Source: Bordetella pseudohinzii
Lineage (GTDB): Bacteria; Pseudomonadota; Gammaproteobacteria; Burkholderiales; Burkholderiaceae_B
Length of the DNA: 64,000 nucleotides
NCBI RefSeq assembly: GCF_000657795.2
Contig: NZ_JHEP02000007.1
Location: 62,001-126,000 of the forward strand
Direction: 5' to 3'
The position numbers and the translations under genes were made by a program. This document shows positions 28,148-38,813 of the stretch, in pieces. The notes beneath the pieces are model-generated. The model was not told the origin of the DNA. It worked only from the letters and a program-made list of their open reading frames with translations, and ran no database searches. Every line of letters begins with the position of its first letter. Position 1 is the stretch's first letter.

Positions 28148-29467
28148 CTAGAACCCTAGCCAATGCCCGCGCATAAAAGTATCCACCGGCATCGACAGCC
28201 TCGCCTTCCATTCGTAATCGCCCGAGAGCAGGTCACGGTCGGCGCCCAGCGCGAACCGGACGGTGGGCGCCAGTTCCATACTGTGCTCCAGCCCCACCCG
28301 CCTGTCGTTCGGGTCGCCCCGCCCCATGACATCGGAGGAATAGGTGCCGCTCAACGTGCCCATGCCGCGCAGCGGCACGCCGGCCGACAGCGTGCTGCGC
28401 ATCTGGCGCGTGGCCGCGGCCCCGGCGCTGTAGGAACTCAGATCGCCGAAACCGGCGCCGATGTCCTCGCCCGTCACGCCCAGCTGGACGGCGTCGGCCA
28501 TGGTGACGTTGTAGCCGAAGCGATAGCGCCAGGCGTTGACCGAATCGAAGCTGCTTTGCGTGACGCCCGCCTCGAAGGTGCCGATCTCCCCGGCGTTGTA
28601 GCGCGTGCCCAGGCCGCGCGCGGTCAGACCGCGCGTGGTCTGCACCTGGCCCTCCAGGGTCATGGCGCTGGTCAGGCCGTAGCGCAGCGTGCCGCTGCCG
28701 GCGGCGGCGCCGTAATCCATCGCGCCCTCGGTCGCCGCGGGGTCCATGAGATTGAGCCGCCCGACCGAGGAGGAATAGCCAAGCTTGCCCGCGCCGATAT
28801 TGCTCGCGCTGTCGAACTGGTCGGAGACCTGGACGCCGCCCAGCGGGGCGCTAGCGCCCCAGGCCGGCGCCTTGGCCGTCAGATTGCCGATCCCGACCGA
28901 TGGCCCTTCGGCGCTGCGATAGAGCCAGTTGCGGTCGCCGTAACTCAGGCTGGGCCGGGCGTTGATGGCGGAGAACAAGCGCGGCCGGGGCAGGATCACG
29001 CTCTGGTTCAGGACCGGGCGCGTGCGGGCCAGCTCGTTGCGCTCCAGGTCCAGGGCATAGGAGGGGCTGACCTGGGGCACCTCGTAGTCCGGGAAAGGCC
29101 GTTGGCACCCCCCGGGCGCCTCCTGCCCCGGCGCGGCCTCCAGGCCCGGGGGCGCGGGCGGCCCGGCCCATTGCGCGCAAGGATCGGGTTCGGGAGACAG
29201 AGCATAGCCGTCGATGGGGCCGGACAGCTGCACCGCCTGCGGCATGGCCGGCGCGAGCACGCCGATGCCGTAGCGCGCCGCCTCCTGGGGAGCGCTCGCC
29301 ACGGTGGGCGAGGCGGCCCGGGGCGCGGCAGGCTGGGCGGCGGAATTATCAGGGACGGATTGATCATCGCCAGGCATGGCGCAGGCCCCGAGGACCATAT
29401 TGCCCGCCAGCGCGGCGGCCAGCACCGTGCGCGATATCCGTTTACGCTCGCGTTCGCGGTTCACCAT
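28148..29467 (-). CDS. Outer-membrane beta-barrel lipoprotein resembling a fimbrial-usher barrel segment
   Basis: 439 residues. A lipoprotein-type signal (AALAGNMVLGAC) is followed by a Pro/Ala-rich linker of about 100 residues. Then come alternating strands such as RYGLTSAMTLEGQVQTTRGL and ARGLGTRYNAGEIGTFEAGV. These repeat the RYGLT-x-x-TLEG, then GLG-x-x-x-x-x-G rhythm of PapC-type ushers. It is shorter than ushers (about 800 residues), and no chaperone or pilin gene is next to it. ATG 29465-29467 is chosen; 29503 is an alternative. The role is unknown. A terminator-like hairpin lies in its leader. Confidence 0.6.
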   Translation of the reverse strand: MVNRERERKRISRTVLAAALAGNMVLGACAMPGDDQSVPDNSAAQPAAPRAASPTVASAPQEAARYGIGVLAPAMPQAVQLSGPIDGYALSPEPDPCAQWAGPPAPPGLEAAPGQEAPGGCQRPFPDYEVPQVSPSYALDLERNELARTRPVLNQSVILPRPRLFSAINARPSLSYGDRNWLYRSAEGPSVGIGNLTAKAPAWGASAPLGGVQVSDQFDSASNIGAGKLGYSSSVGRLNLMDPAATEGAMDYGAAAGSGTLRYGLTSAMTLEGQVQTTRGLTARGLGTRYNAGEIGTFEAGVTQSSFDSVNAWRYRFGYNVTMADAVQLGVTGEDIGAGFGDLSSYSAGAAATRQMRSTLSAGVPLRGMGTLSGTYSSDVMGRGDPNDRRVGLEHSMELAPTVRFALGADRDLLSGDYEWKARLSMPVDTFMRGHWLGF

Positions 29468-29517
29468 AACGCGAATCAGTGTAGGAATTCCCGGGCGCGG
29501 CATCTGTAAACGAAGTT

Positions 29518-29547
29518 AATAAAACGGCACGGGATCCCCCCGTGCCG
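29518..29547 (-). terminator. Terminator-like hairpin in the 5' region of the usher-like lipoprotein gene
   Basis: On the minus strand a 9-bp perfect stem (CGGCACGGG/CCCGTGCCG, loop of 5) is followed by TTTTATT. It lies about 50 bases upstream of the lipoprotein start, where no other minus-strand gene ends, and a TAGAAT -10-like element lies just upstream of it. It may act as an attenuator or stop antisense transcripts. Confidence 0.55.
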
Positions 29548-29646
29548 CCAAGCAGCCCGCTATTCTAGGACCAAATTTGCCAGGGCCTATTTCAGATCGT
29601 TTCTTTCCCCTTGTCGGAACCGGCCCAGCCCGGGCACTATCTGGTC

Positions 29647-30348
29647 ATGGACAGCCCTCACACCAAGCTGCTGGTCGTCGACGACGATCCGGCATTGCGG
29701 CAATTGCTGGCCGATTATCTCAATCGGCACGGCTACGACACCTTGCTCGCCCCCGATGCCAATGATCTGCCGGCGCGCATCACCCGCTACGCCCCCGATC
29801 TGCTGGTGCTGGATCGCATGCTGCCGGGCGGCGACGGCGCCGACGCTTGCCGCCGCCTGCGCGAGCAAGGCGAAGATATCCCCGTCATCCTGCTGACCGC
29901 GCGCGACGAGGCGGTCGACCGCATCATCGGCCTGGAAGCCGGCGCCGACGACTATCTGGGCAAACCCTTCGACCCGCGCGAACTGCTGGCCCGCATCGAG
30001 GCGGTCCTGCGCCGCAAGCGCGGCCCCTCGGCCCTGGTCAAGGACCAGCCGGTCAGTTTCGGCCCCTTTGTGTTCGACCCGACCACCCGCCAGCTGCTGC
30101 GCGAGGGCGCCGCGGTCAAGCTGACCGGCGGCGAAATCAATCTGCTCGAAGCCCTGGTGCGCAATGCCGGCAAGCCCCTGTCGCGCGAACGCCTGCTCGC
30201 GCTGGCGCGCGACGACGACAGCGGCGAGCGCAATGACCGCGCCATCGACATCGCCATCCTGCGCCTGCGCCGCGCCATCGAGGACGATCCCAAGCAGCCG
30301 CGCTGGATACAGACCGTCTGGGGTATCGGCTATCGGTTCGCGCCCTGA
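29647..30348 (+). CDS. OmpR-family response regulator
   Basis: 233 residues. The receiver domain has the acidic pocket VVDDDP, phosphoacceptor Asp56 in LLVLDRMLPGG, and Lys106 in LGKPFDPRE. The winged-helix DNA-binding domain is C-terminal (GEINLLEALVRNAGKPLSR, ending WGIGYRFAP). ATG 29647 is favoured over an in-frame TTG at 29611. The histidine kinase follows after 11 bases. Closest in style to OmpR/RisA; the target genes are unknown, but the adjacent envelope barrel and oxidase genes are candidates. Confidence 0.88.
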   Translation: MDSPHTKLLVVDDDPALRQLLADYLNRHGYDTLLAPDANDLPARITRYAPDLLVLDRMLPGGDGADACRRLREQGEDIPVILLTARDEAVDRIIGLEAGADDYLGKPFDPRELLARIEAVLRRKRGPSALVKDQPVSFGPFVFDPTTRQLLREGAAVKLTGGEINLLEALVRNAGKPLSRERLLALARDDDSGERNDRAIDIAILRLRRAIEDDPKQPRWIQTVWGIGYRFAP

Positions 30349-30359
30349 GCCGCGCCACG

Positions 30360-31826
30360 ATGAAAATCCCGCTGTCCCTGGCCCTGCCGCGCTCGCTGCG
30401 CGCCAGGCTTATCCTGCTCGTGCTGGGCGCGGTGCTGCTGGCCCAGGCGGCCACCTTGGCCACCGTCTCCTATTACCGGCATAAATTCATCGAGGACGTG
30501 GCGATCGGCTATATCGCCACCACCATCCGCACGCTGCGCGCCGCGCTGGCGCAAGTGCCCAGCGAAGACCGGGCGGAGTTCGTGCGCGTCGCCTCGCAGA
30601 ATCAATGGCGCTGGTGGGCGCGCGGCCTGCCGGCCGAGGCCCGGCTGCAGCGCCTGAATCATCCGCCGCCCGAGCGCATGGGACCCAGCGGCATGCCGCC
30701 GCCTGACAGCAGCCCCGGCCCGCACCGGCGCTTCGATGAGGCTGAAGGCCGCCGCCGTCCGCCGGCGCCGCCCAGCGACGACGTGCGCCGCGACCTGCGC
30801 CGCCTGGTCCAGGAACTCAACCTGCGCCTGAACGACGGCACCCGCGTAGCCCTGTCGCGCGGCCCGCGCCCGGAAATCTTCATCTCGCTGGCGCCCAATA
30901 CCGCCAGCGAGGATGTCCCCGCCCTGCGCGAATGGCTGGTCATCCCGCTGGACCGGCTGGATCCGCCCGTGGCCACGCCCATGATCGTCTTCTGGCTGGG
31001 CGGATTGGGGCTGGTGCTCTTGCTTGCGGCCGGATTCTCCTGGCACATCACGCGGCCGTTGACGCGGCTGGCCGATGCCGCCGACCGGCTGGCCGCCGGC
31101 CAGCCGCAGCGCGTGGAACCCTCCGGGCCGCACGAAACCCGCGTGCTGGGCGAGCGCTTCAATGCCATGCTCGACGCCCTGGCCGAATCCGACTCCGTGC
31201 GCCGCACCCTGCTCTCGGGCCTGCCTCATGACCTGAAGGGCCCGCTGTCGCGCATGTGGCTGCGCATCGAGCTGGCCGACGACTCCGCGCTCAAGGAAGG
31301 GCTGCGCAAGGACCTGCAGGACATGCAGCACATGGTGGACCAGTTCATCGGTTTCGTGCGCGGCACCGACCCGGCGGCCTACCGCTATGCCCCGCTGAAC
31401 CTGAACGAATGGATCAGCGAACGGGTGCAGAGCTGGAAAGGCGCGGGCACGGCGATTTCGCTGGCCGCCGCCGACGACGACGGCCTGAGCATCCAGGGCG
31501 ACGCCGTGGCCCTGGGCCGGCTGCTGGACAACCTGATCGGCAACGCCCTGCACCATGGCGCGCCGCCCATCGAGGTGCGGCTGCGCGGCGACGCGGGCCA
31601 CGCCATCATCGAAGTGGCCGATCACGGCAGCGGTATCGCGCCCCAGCGGCGCGCCGAGGCCCTGCGGCCTTTCGCCCGGCTGGACGACGCCCGCACCCGC
31701 ACCGGCAATGTCGGCCTGGGCCTGGCCCTGGCCGACGCCATCGCGCGCGCGCATGGCGGCTCGCTCGAACTGGACGCCGATAGCGGCGGCGGCCTGCTGG
31801 TCAGGATACGCCTGCCGCGCGCCTGA
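30360..31826 (+). CDS. EnvZ-like sensor histidine kinase
   Basis: 488 residues. There are two membrane helices (about residues 15-37 and 205-230) flanking a periplasmic domain of about 165 residues. That domain has an unusual Pro/Gly/Arg-rich stretch (PSGMPPPDSSPGPHRRF, then RRRPPAPPSDD). A HAMP region (ITRPLTRLADAADRLAAGQ) follows. The phosphoacceptor is His290 in GLPHDLKGPLSRM, with N box NLIGNALHHG and G boxes ADHGSGIAP and GLGLALADAIARAHGG. It is paired with the upstream regulator. Signal unknown. Confidence 0.9.
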   Translation: MKIPLSLALPRSLRARLILLVLGAVLLAQAATLATVSYYRHKFIEDVAIGYIATTIRTLRAALAQVPSEDRAEFVRVASQNQWRWWARGLPAEARLQRLNHPPPERMGPSGMPPPDSSPGPHRRFDEAEGRRRPPAPPSDDVRRDLRRLVQELNLRLNDGTRVALSRGPRPEIFISLAPNTASEDVPALREWLVIPLDRLDPPVATPMIVFWLGGLGLVLLLAAGFSWHITRPLTRLADAADRLAAGQPQRVEPSGPHETRVLGERFNAMLDALAESDSVRRTLLSGLPHDLKGPLSRMWLRIELADDSALKEGLRKDLQDMQHMVDQFIGFVRGTDPAAYRYAPLNLNEWISERVQSWKGAGTAISLAAADDDGLSIQGDAVALGRLLDNLIGNALHHGAPPIEVRLRGDAGHAIIEVADHGSGIAPQRRAEALRPFARLDDARTRTGNVGLGLALADAIARAHGGSLELDADSGGGLLVRIRLPRA

Positions 31827-31839
31827 AGCGGCCGGGCGT

Positions 31840-32892
31840 TCAGCCCGGCGGCGGGAGCAAGGCCGCGGGACGGCGCTCCCGGCCAAAGACCGAGCGATAG
31901 GCCAGGATATTGAAGACCAGCACCACCGGCACGCCGATGACCACGCCGGCCAGCACCAGTCGCATCGAGCCCAGCGCCCCGCTGCCGTCCCAGATCGTCA
32001 TGTCGTCCAGGATGAGATAGGGAAAGAAGCTGTAGGCCAGGCCGGCCAGCATCAGCAGGTAGAGCGCCACGCACAGCACGAAGGGCAGCCAGGCGAAGCG
32101 GTCGGCCTTGCCCGGCAGGCGCGTCAGCAGCATCTCGGCCGCCACAAAACCCAGCAGCATCACGGCCCAGACGCCCGCCGCCGCGCCCAGGTGGGCGGCA
32201 TTGCTCCATTTGTAGAAGATGCCGGCGTTGGCCAGCCCCAGCGTCACGGCGATGGCCACCATGCCGGCCGCCGTCCAGCGTATGCCGTGGCGCGCCCATG
32301 AGGCGGCGCGGCGCTGCAGCTCGCCGTCGATGCGCATGACCAGCCAGCAGGCCCCCAGCAGCGCATAGGCGGCCACGGCGCACAGCCCCACGAACAGAGA
32401 GAACCAGCCATAGCCGGCATCGCTCTGGTAATCGGTGGCGATCCGCCCCAGCACCATGCCCTGGCCGATGGCGGCCAAGAGCGAACCCACCCAGAAACCG
32501 ACGATCCAGGCCGGCTTGTGCTCGGTGCGGGCGCGGATGCGGAACTCGAAGGCCACGCTGCGCAGGACGATGCCCAAGGTCATGACGACCAGGGGGCCGT
32601 AGAGCTTGCCCAGGATGATGCCCCAGGCAAAGGGAAAGGCCGAGCCGAACAGCCCTATGCCCAGCAGGGGCCAGAATTCATTGGCATCGCGCCACGGACT
32701 CAGAAGCCCCATCATGCGGCCGCGCTCCTCGGCCGGCGCGAATTGCAGCAGGATGCCCACGCCGATATCAAAACCGTCGAGCACGATGCCCGCGGCAATG
32801 AGCAGCAGCAGCAGGCCCATGAAGACCATGGGCATCCAGAAGGTCGGATCTTCGGGGCTCAGGCCCAGCGAAGCGGCCAGGGTGGCGATCAT
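31840..32892 (-). CDS. cydB: Cytochrome bd-type oxidase subunit II (CydB-like)
   Basis: 350 residues with eight or nine helices. The conserved N-terminal stretch VLDGFDIGVG (Asp39 and Asp42) of CydB is kept. The second acidic motif, WDGNQVW in classical CydB, reads WRDANEFW here, so the canonical Asp position is altered. It is coupled to the upstream CydA-like gene by an ATGA overlap and convergent with the kinase gene. No cydX/ybgT-type small gene follows. Because its partner lacks heme ligands, oxidase activity should not be assumed. Confidence 0.8.
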   Translation of the reverse strand: MIATLAASLGLSPEDPTFWMPMVFMGLLLLLIAAGIVLDGFDIGVGILLQFAPAEERGRMMGLLSPWRDANEFWPLLGIGLFGSAFPFAWGIILGKLYGPLVVMTLGIVLRSVAFEFRIRARTEHKPAWIVGFWVGSLLAAIGQGMVLGRIATDYQSDAGYGWFSLFVGLCAVAAYALLGACWLVMRIDGELQRRAASWARHGIRWTAAGMVAIAVTLGLANAGIFYKWSNAAHLGAAAGVWAVMLLGFVAAEMLLTRLPGKADRFAWLPFVLCVALYLLMLAGLAYSFFPYLILDDMTIWDGSGALGSMRLVLAGVVIGVPVVLVFNILAYRSVFGRERRPAALLPPPG

Positions 32893-34226
32893 GACGAGCC
32901 TCCGATCTTGCGCACGGGCACGACGCCATAGCGCGCGGCGTGGAACAACATGCCGATGAAGGCGCTCAACAGCAAGGCATAGAGCGCGCCGTAGCCGGCC
33001 AGCCCCCACCACAGGGTCGAGGCCGGCACGGCGCCGAGCACTTCGGACTGGGTGATCGTGCGGTTGACGATATAAGGCTGCAGCCCCACCTGGGCGACCC
33101 AGATGCCCAGCACGACCGACAGGCCGCCGCTGAACATCATCGCGGTGAGCGTGCGCAGCCACCAGCGAGGCATGGCCGCCGGGTCGTAGCCGCGCCGGCA
33201 GCTCAGGCAGAAAGACAGCACCGCGGCGATGAACATCAGGCCGCCCAGCAGCCACATGGCGCGCAGCGACAGAAAGACGAAGGCCACCGGCGGCTGCATC
33301 CCCGAATACTTGTCCAGGCCGATATAGCCCGCGTCGGTGTCCCGGGCCAGCCAGCGGCCGCCAGCATCATGCCAGGTCCAGGCGCCGAGATTGCGCTGCG
33401 AGGCCGGATCGGGCAGGCCGAGGATGACCACCGAGGGCGTCGTCCCGCTATGCCAATACCCCGCCAGCGCGGCCGCCTTGGCCGGCTGCAGGCGGGCCGT
33501 CACCTCGCCCAGGCCCCAGGCGGCCGGCGCCTGCAGCAGGCTGGCGGCCAGGGCCAGCACCAAGGCGGTCTTGTAGGCGTGGCGCTCGCCGTCGTCCAGG
33601 GGGCGCCTGAGCGCCTGCAGGGCGGTCACCCCCAGGATGAGAAAGGCCGCGGCCAGGAGGGCGCCCAGGACCGTCAGGCCCATGCGCCAGCCGAAAGAGG
33701 GGTTGAAAATCACGCTTACCCAGTCATAGATCTGGTAGCGCCCGTCGATGATGGCCGCGCCGTCCGGTGTCTGCAGCCAGGATTGCAGCGAAACGACCCA
33801 GCCGACGGCGACGACCTGGCCGATGGCCACCATCAGCACCGCCAGGGTATGGGCCAGGTCGGAAACCCGGCGCTGCCCAAAGAGCATCACGCCCAGGAAG
33901 CAGGATTTGAGGACAAAGACGGACAGCACGCCGAAACCGACCAGGGGCCCGGCCACATTGCCGATCTTGTCCATCAGCCCGGGCCACAGGCTGGCCAGCT
34001 GCACGAGCACCGGCATGGCGCTGGCCAGCGCGAGCACGAAGGACAGCGCGAAAATGCGCACCCAGAACCGGTAGGCGGCGACCCACCCGGCCTGGGTGCC
34101 GCGGGCGCGCAGCTTGAAAAACAGCAATATCCAGGCCAGCGCCATGGAAAACGCCAGGAACAAGGCCAGGAAGCTCAGGCTTGCCGTGAACTGGGTCCGG
34201 GCCAGCTGGAGAGGGGCGATATTCAT
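32889..34226 (-). CDS. cydA: CydA-like subunit I lacking canonical heme ligands
   Basis: 445 residues with the helix layout of CydA. Aligned by eye to E. coli CydA, the ligands are gone: His19 is Leu20 (in LARTQFTASLSFL), His186 is Leu184 (NPSFGWRMGLTV), Glu99 is Phe98 and Glu107 is Lys107 (PLVGFGVLSVFVLKS). The Arg of GRQPW is Leu382. Only the Met393 equivalent (Met324 in LRAMW) is clear. The Q-loop is also divergent. It heads a two-gene operon with cydB and is divergent from glnS. It is probably a diverged member of the bd superfamily; whether it binds heme at all is open. Confidence 0.75.
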   Translation of the reverse strand: MNIAPLQLARTQFTASLSFLALFLAFSMALAWILLFFKLRARGTQAGWVAAYRFWVRIFALSFVLALASAMPVLVQLASLWPGLMDKIGNVAGPLVGFGVLSVFVLKSCFLGVMLFGQRRVSDLAHTLAVLMVAIGQVVAVGWVVSLQSWLQTPDGAAIIDGRYQIYDWVSVIFNPSFGWRMGLTVLGALLAAAFLILGVTALQALRRPLDDGERHAYKTALVLALAASLLQAPAAWGLGEVTARLQPAKAAALAGYWHSGTTPSVVILGLPDPASQRNLGAWTWHDAGGRWLARDTDAGYIGLDKYSGMQPPVAFVFLSLRAMWLLGGLMFIAAVLSFCLSCRRGYDPAAMPRWWLRTLTAMMFSGGLSVVLGIWVAQVGLQPYIVNRTITQSEVLGAVPASTLWWGLAGYGALYALLLSAFIGMLFHAARYGVVPVRKIGGSS

Positions 34227-34344
34227 GATGGGCGGTAGTGTAGAGCCAGTTTCCTGGGCGTGGGGGTCGGGTTTGCAACGGAAGTCTCTCCCGATCGTGG
34301 CAAAATGGGTCTTTTGTGGCCGCATTTTTCGACTTCGCCCCAGA

Positions 34345-36105
<1,761 letters not shown>

Positions 36106-36124
36106 GCCCCTGCCGCCGGTCCGG

Positions 36125-36151
36125 ACAACGCCCCCGCCCTGGGGGCGTTGT
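36125..36151 (+). terminator. Hairpin downstream of glnS
   Basis: An 11-bp perfect stem (ACAACGCCCCC/GGGGGCGTTGT) with a 5-base loop starts 19 bases after the glnS stop. It has no T-tract, so it may act in transcript-end stability or in Rho-assisted termination rather than as a standard intrinsic terminator. Confidence 0.55.
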
Positions 36152-36288
36152 CGCATCCGGACGCCGGAGGTCACAAAGGCGCGGCAAACCCCATTTCGGA
36201 GGCGACCGAAGCGGGTCAGCCGGGTTATCATGCCCGACATTCCCGACCGGTCCGCGCCCGAGCCCGGACCGACCGCAAGAAAGCCCTG

Positions 36289-37125
36289 ATGAACACCGAA
36301 CCCCTCGCCCTGGATTTCAAAAGCGCCACGCTCTATGCCATCCGCGTGGTGCTGCATAGCGCCGATCTCGAACAATTGCGGCAGGCCCTGGCCAGACGCA
36401 TGGCCGACGCCGGCAGCTTTTTCGAGAACGAGCCCGTGGTGATCGACGCCAGCCGTCTCGACGAAGCGATGGATTGGCCGGCCCTGGTCGACGCGCTGGT
36501 CTCCCACAACCTGCCGCCCATCGGGGTGGTGGCCGAAGGCGCCAACCTGCAGGCCGCGCGCGACGCCGGTCTGACGCCGGTGGAGCTCTCGGCCACCGCA
36601 CCGCGCGCGCCCCAGGTGGTTGACCCCGCTCCGCCCAATCATGTGTCCACGCCCGTGCCGGCGGCCCCCGAGGCCAGCCCGGCGGCCAAGGAGCGCACCA
36701 AGTCCAACGGCGATGCCGAGGCCGTGCCCACCCGGGCCGCGCGCGAGACCACCGAGGCGGCCAACCACACGGCGGCCGCGCCGCAATCGTCGACCGCGCT
36801 GGTCATCACCAAGCCGTTGCGTTCAGGGCAGCGCGTCTACGCGCGCCACACCGACCTGGTGGTGATCGGCATGGTGAGCCAGGGCGCGGAGGTCATCGCC
36901 GACGGCAATATCCATGTGTACGGCCCCTTGCGCGGCAAGGCCATGGCCGGCGCGCGGGGCGATACCTCGGCGCGCATTTTCACCACGCACCTGGACGCCG
37001 AACTGCTCGCCGTGGCGGGCGTCTACCGCGTGGTGGAAGACCGCCTGGACCGCAATCTGCATAATCAACCAGCGCTGGTCCGGCTCAACGGCGACACGCT
37101 GCACATCGAAGCGCTAAAAGGCTGA
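36289..37125 (+). CDS. minC: Septum site-determining protein MinC
   Basis: 278 residues. The N-terminal domain (residues 1-100) inhibits FtsZ. A Pro/Ala-rich linker (about 100-165) is long compared with E. coli MinC (231 residues). The C-terminal beta-helix has the MinC signature [21 protein letters not shown] followed by [12 protein letters not shown]. MinC with MinD blocks division at cell poles. It leads the minCDE set with a 94-base gap to minD that is AT-rich and may hold a second promoter. Confidence 0.94.
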   Translation: MNTEPLALDFKSATLYAIRVVLHSADLEQLRQALARRMADAGSFFENEPVVIDASRLDEAMDWPALVDALVSHNLPPIGVVAEGANLQAARDAGLTPVELSATAPRAPQVVDPAPPNHVSTPVPAAPEASPAAKERTKSNGDAEAVPTRAARETTEAANHTAAAPQSSTALVITKPLRSGQRVYARHTDLVVIGMVSQGAEVIADGNIHVYGPLRGKAMAGARGDTSARIFTTHLDAELLAVAGVYRVVEDRLDRNLHNQPALVRLNGDTLHIEALKG

Positions 37126-37219
37126 CGCGAGGCGCGGCGGCCATACAGTTGTAAGAAGCCATTAAGGGCTTTTTGCTTTACGATAACGCGATTTATACGA
37201 ACATAAGGGTTTGATCGTC

Positions 37220-38035
37220 ATGACACGTATTGTTGTGGTGACTTCCGGCAAAGGCGGGGTGGGCAAGACCACCACCAGCGCCAGCTTCTCCTCGGGCCTC
37301 GCCATGCGCGGCTTCAAGACCGCGGTCATCGACTTCGACGTCGGCCTGCGCAATCTCGACCTCATCATGGGCTGCGAGCGCCGCGTCGTATACGACTTCG
37401 TCAACGTGATTCAAGGCGAGGCAAGCCTCAAGCAAGCCCTCATCAAAGACAAGCAGCTGGACAATCTCTTCATCCTGCCGGCCTCGCAGACGCGCGACAA
37501 GGACGCGCTGACGCAGGAGGGCGTGGGCAAGGTGATCGAAGACCTCAAAGAGATGGGCTTCGACTACATCGTCTGCGACTCGCCGGCCGGCATCGAGACC
37601 GGCGCGCTCCTGGCCGCCTATTTCGCCGACGACGCCCTGGTGGTCACCAACCCCGAGGTGTCCTCGGTGCGCGACTCCGACCGCATCCTCGGCATCCTGG
37701 CCGCCAAATCGCGCCGCGCCGTCGAAGGCGACGAGCCGGTCAAGGAATACCTGCTGCTCACCCGCTACAACCCCAAGCGCGTCATCGACGGCGAAATGCT
37801 GTCGCTGGGCGATATCGAAGACATTCTGCGCATCAAGATGATCGGCGTCGTGCCCGAGTCGGAAGCGGTGCTGCAGGCGTCCAACCAGGGCCTGCCCGCC
37901 ATCCACCTCAAGGACAGCGATGTCTCCGAGGCCTATAAGGACGTGGTGGCCCGTTATCTGGGCGAAGAACGCTCGCTGCGCTTTACCGAATACGAAAAGC
38001 CCGGCTTCCTGAAGCGCCTGTTCGGAGGAAAGTAA
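37220..38035 (+). CDS. minD: Septum site-determining ATPase MinD
   Basis: 271 residues. Deviant Walker A is SGKGGVGKTTTSA at the N-terminus, and the C-terminal amphipathic membrane-targeting helix ends GFLKRLFGGK. It recruits MinC to the membrane and oscillates with MinE. ATG 37220 is chosen over TTG 37211. minE follows after 3 bases, with its ribosome site GGAGGAA inside the last codons of minD. Confidence 0.97.
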   Translation: MTRIVVVTSGKGGVGKTTTSASFSSGLAMRGFKTAVIDFDVGLRNLDLIMGCERRVVYDFVNVIQGEASLKQALIKDKQLDNLFILPASQTRDKDALTQEGVGKVIEDLKEMGFDYIVCDSPAGIETGALLAAYFADDALVVTNPEVSSVRDSDRILGILAAKSRRAVEGDEPVKEYLLLTRYNPKRVIDGEMLSLGDIEDILRIKMIGVVPESEAVLQASNQGLPAIHLKDSDVSEAYKDVVARYLGEERSLRFTEYEKPGFLKRLFGGK

Positions 38036-38038
38036 GCA

Positions 38039-38311
38039 ATGTCCTTCCTGTCGTTTCTGCTCGGCCAAAAGAAGTCCTCGGCCAGCGTCGCCAAAGAACG
38101 GCTCCAGATCATCCTGGCGCATGAGCGCTCGGGCCGGGGCGACTCCCCCGATTACCTGCCGCAATTGCAGCAGGAGCTGGTTGCCGTGATTTCCAAGTAC
38201 GTCAAGATCAATCCCGACGATATCAAGGTCAACCTTGAGCGCCAGGACACCCTGGAAGTGCTCGAAGTCAAGATCGAAATGCCGCAGAGCGAAACGCAGG
38301 CGTCGGCCTGA
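38039..38311 (+). CDS. minE: Cell division topological specificity factor MinE
   Basis: 90 residues. The N-terminal membrane-binding start [20 protein letters not shown] and the MinD-contact helix [13 protein letters not shown] match MinE. A dimeric beta domain follows. It releases MinD from the membrane to set up oscillation. It is the last gene of minCDE and is followed by an intrinsic terminator. Confidence 0.96.
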   Translation: MSFLSFLLGQKKSSASVAKERLQIILAHERSGRGDSPDYLPQLQQELVAVISKYVKINPDDIKVNLERQDTLEVLEVKIEMPQSETQASA

Positions 38312-38346
38312 TCCCACAAAGGCCGGCCGCGTCCGGCCACAAAAGC

Positions 38347-38378
38347 AAAAAGCCCTGCTTGCGCAGGGCTTTTGTTTT
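38347..38378. terminator. Bidirectional intrinsic terminator after minE
   Basis: AAAAGCCCTGC, loop TTGC, then GCAGGGCTTTT and further T residues. The stem has A-runs before and T-runs after, so it can end transcription of minCDE on the plus strand and of the glycine-zipper lipoprotein gene on the minus strand. Confidence 0.85.
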
Positions 38379-38390
38379 ACGGCTGGCGGT

Positions 38391-38612
38391 TTACTTGCCG
38401 ATCTGGTCGCCGATCACGCCGCCGATGGCCGCGCCGCCGACCGTGCCGAGGATGCCGCCATTGGTGATCACGGCGCCGGCCACGCCGCCCAGGGCCGCGC
38501 CGCCGACCGTGCTCTTCTGGCGACGGCTCATGCTGTCCCAGGAGGAGCAGCCCGCCATCGAGGCGGCCAATAGCACCGCCAGGCACATCTTAGAAATCGT
38601 CTTTACCTTCAT
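38391..38612 (-). CDS. Glycine-zipper small lipoprotein (OsmB-like)
   Basis: 73 residues with a lipoprotein signal (lipobox MAGC at residues about 18-21 in LAASMAGCSSWDSMSR). A glycine-zipper hairpin follows (TVGGAALGGVAGAVITN, then TVGGAAIGGVIGDQIGK), typical of the Gly-zipper_2TM/OsmB family. The start at 38610-38612 has a GGAG site (AACAGGAGAACTATC). It is an outer-membrane protein of uncertain role. The 201 bases upstream to the hydrolase gene hold no other gene that I can see. Confidence 0.82.
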   Translation of the reverse strand: MKVKTISKMCLAVLLAASMAGCSSWDSMSRRQKSTVGGAALGGVAGAVITNGGILGTVGGAAIGGVIGDQIGK

Positions 38613-38813
38613 GATAGTTCTCCTGTTGTCGTGCCTGGGACCGCGCACCAGCAGCAGGTCTTCCTTGCCACGCGCGACATGCGCGTCCCTTCCTGGGTCT
38701 ACATGCCCAGGATGACAAAAATCGTCGCCATATGCTGTGAGGTTTGCCCAATTTTTGTGTCAAGGGATTGGAAAACCCTTACACCTCGGGCGAGATGTTG
38801 CTTGCCAGCGCCT

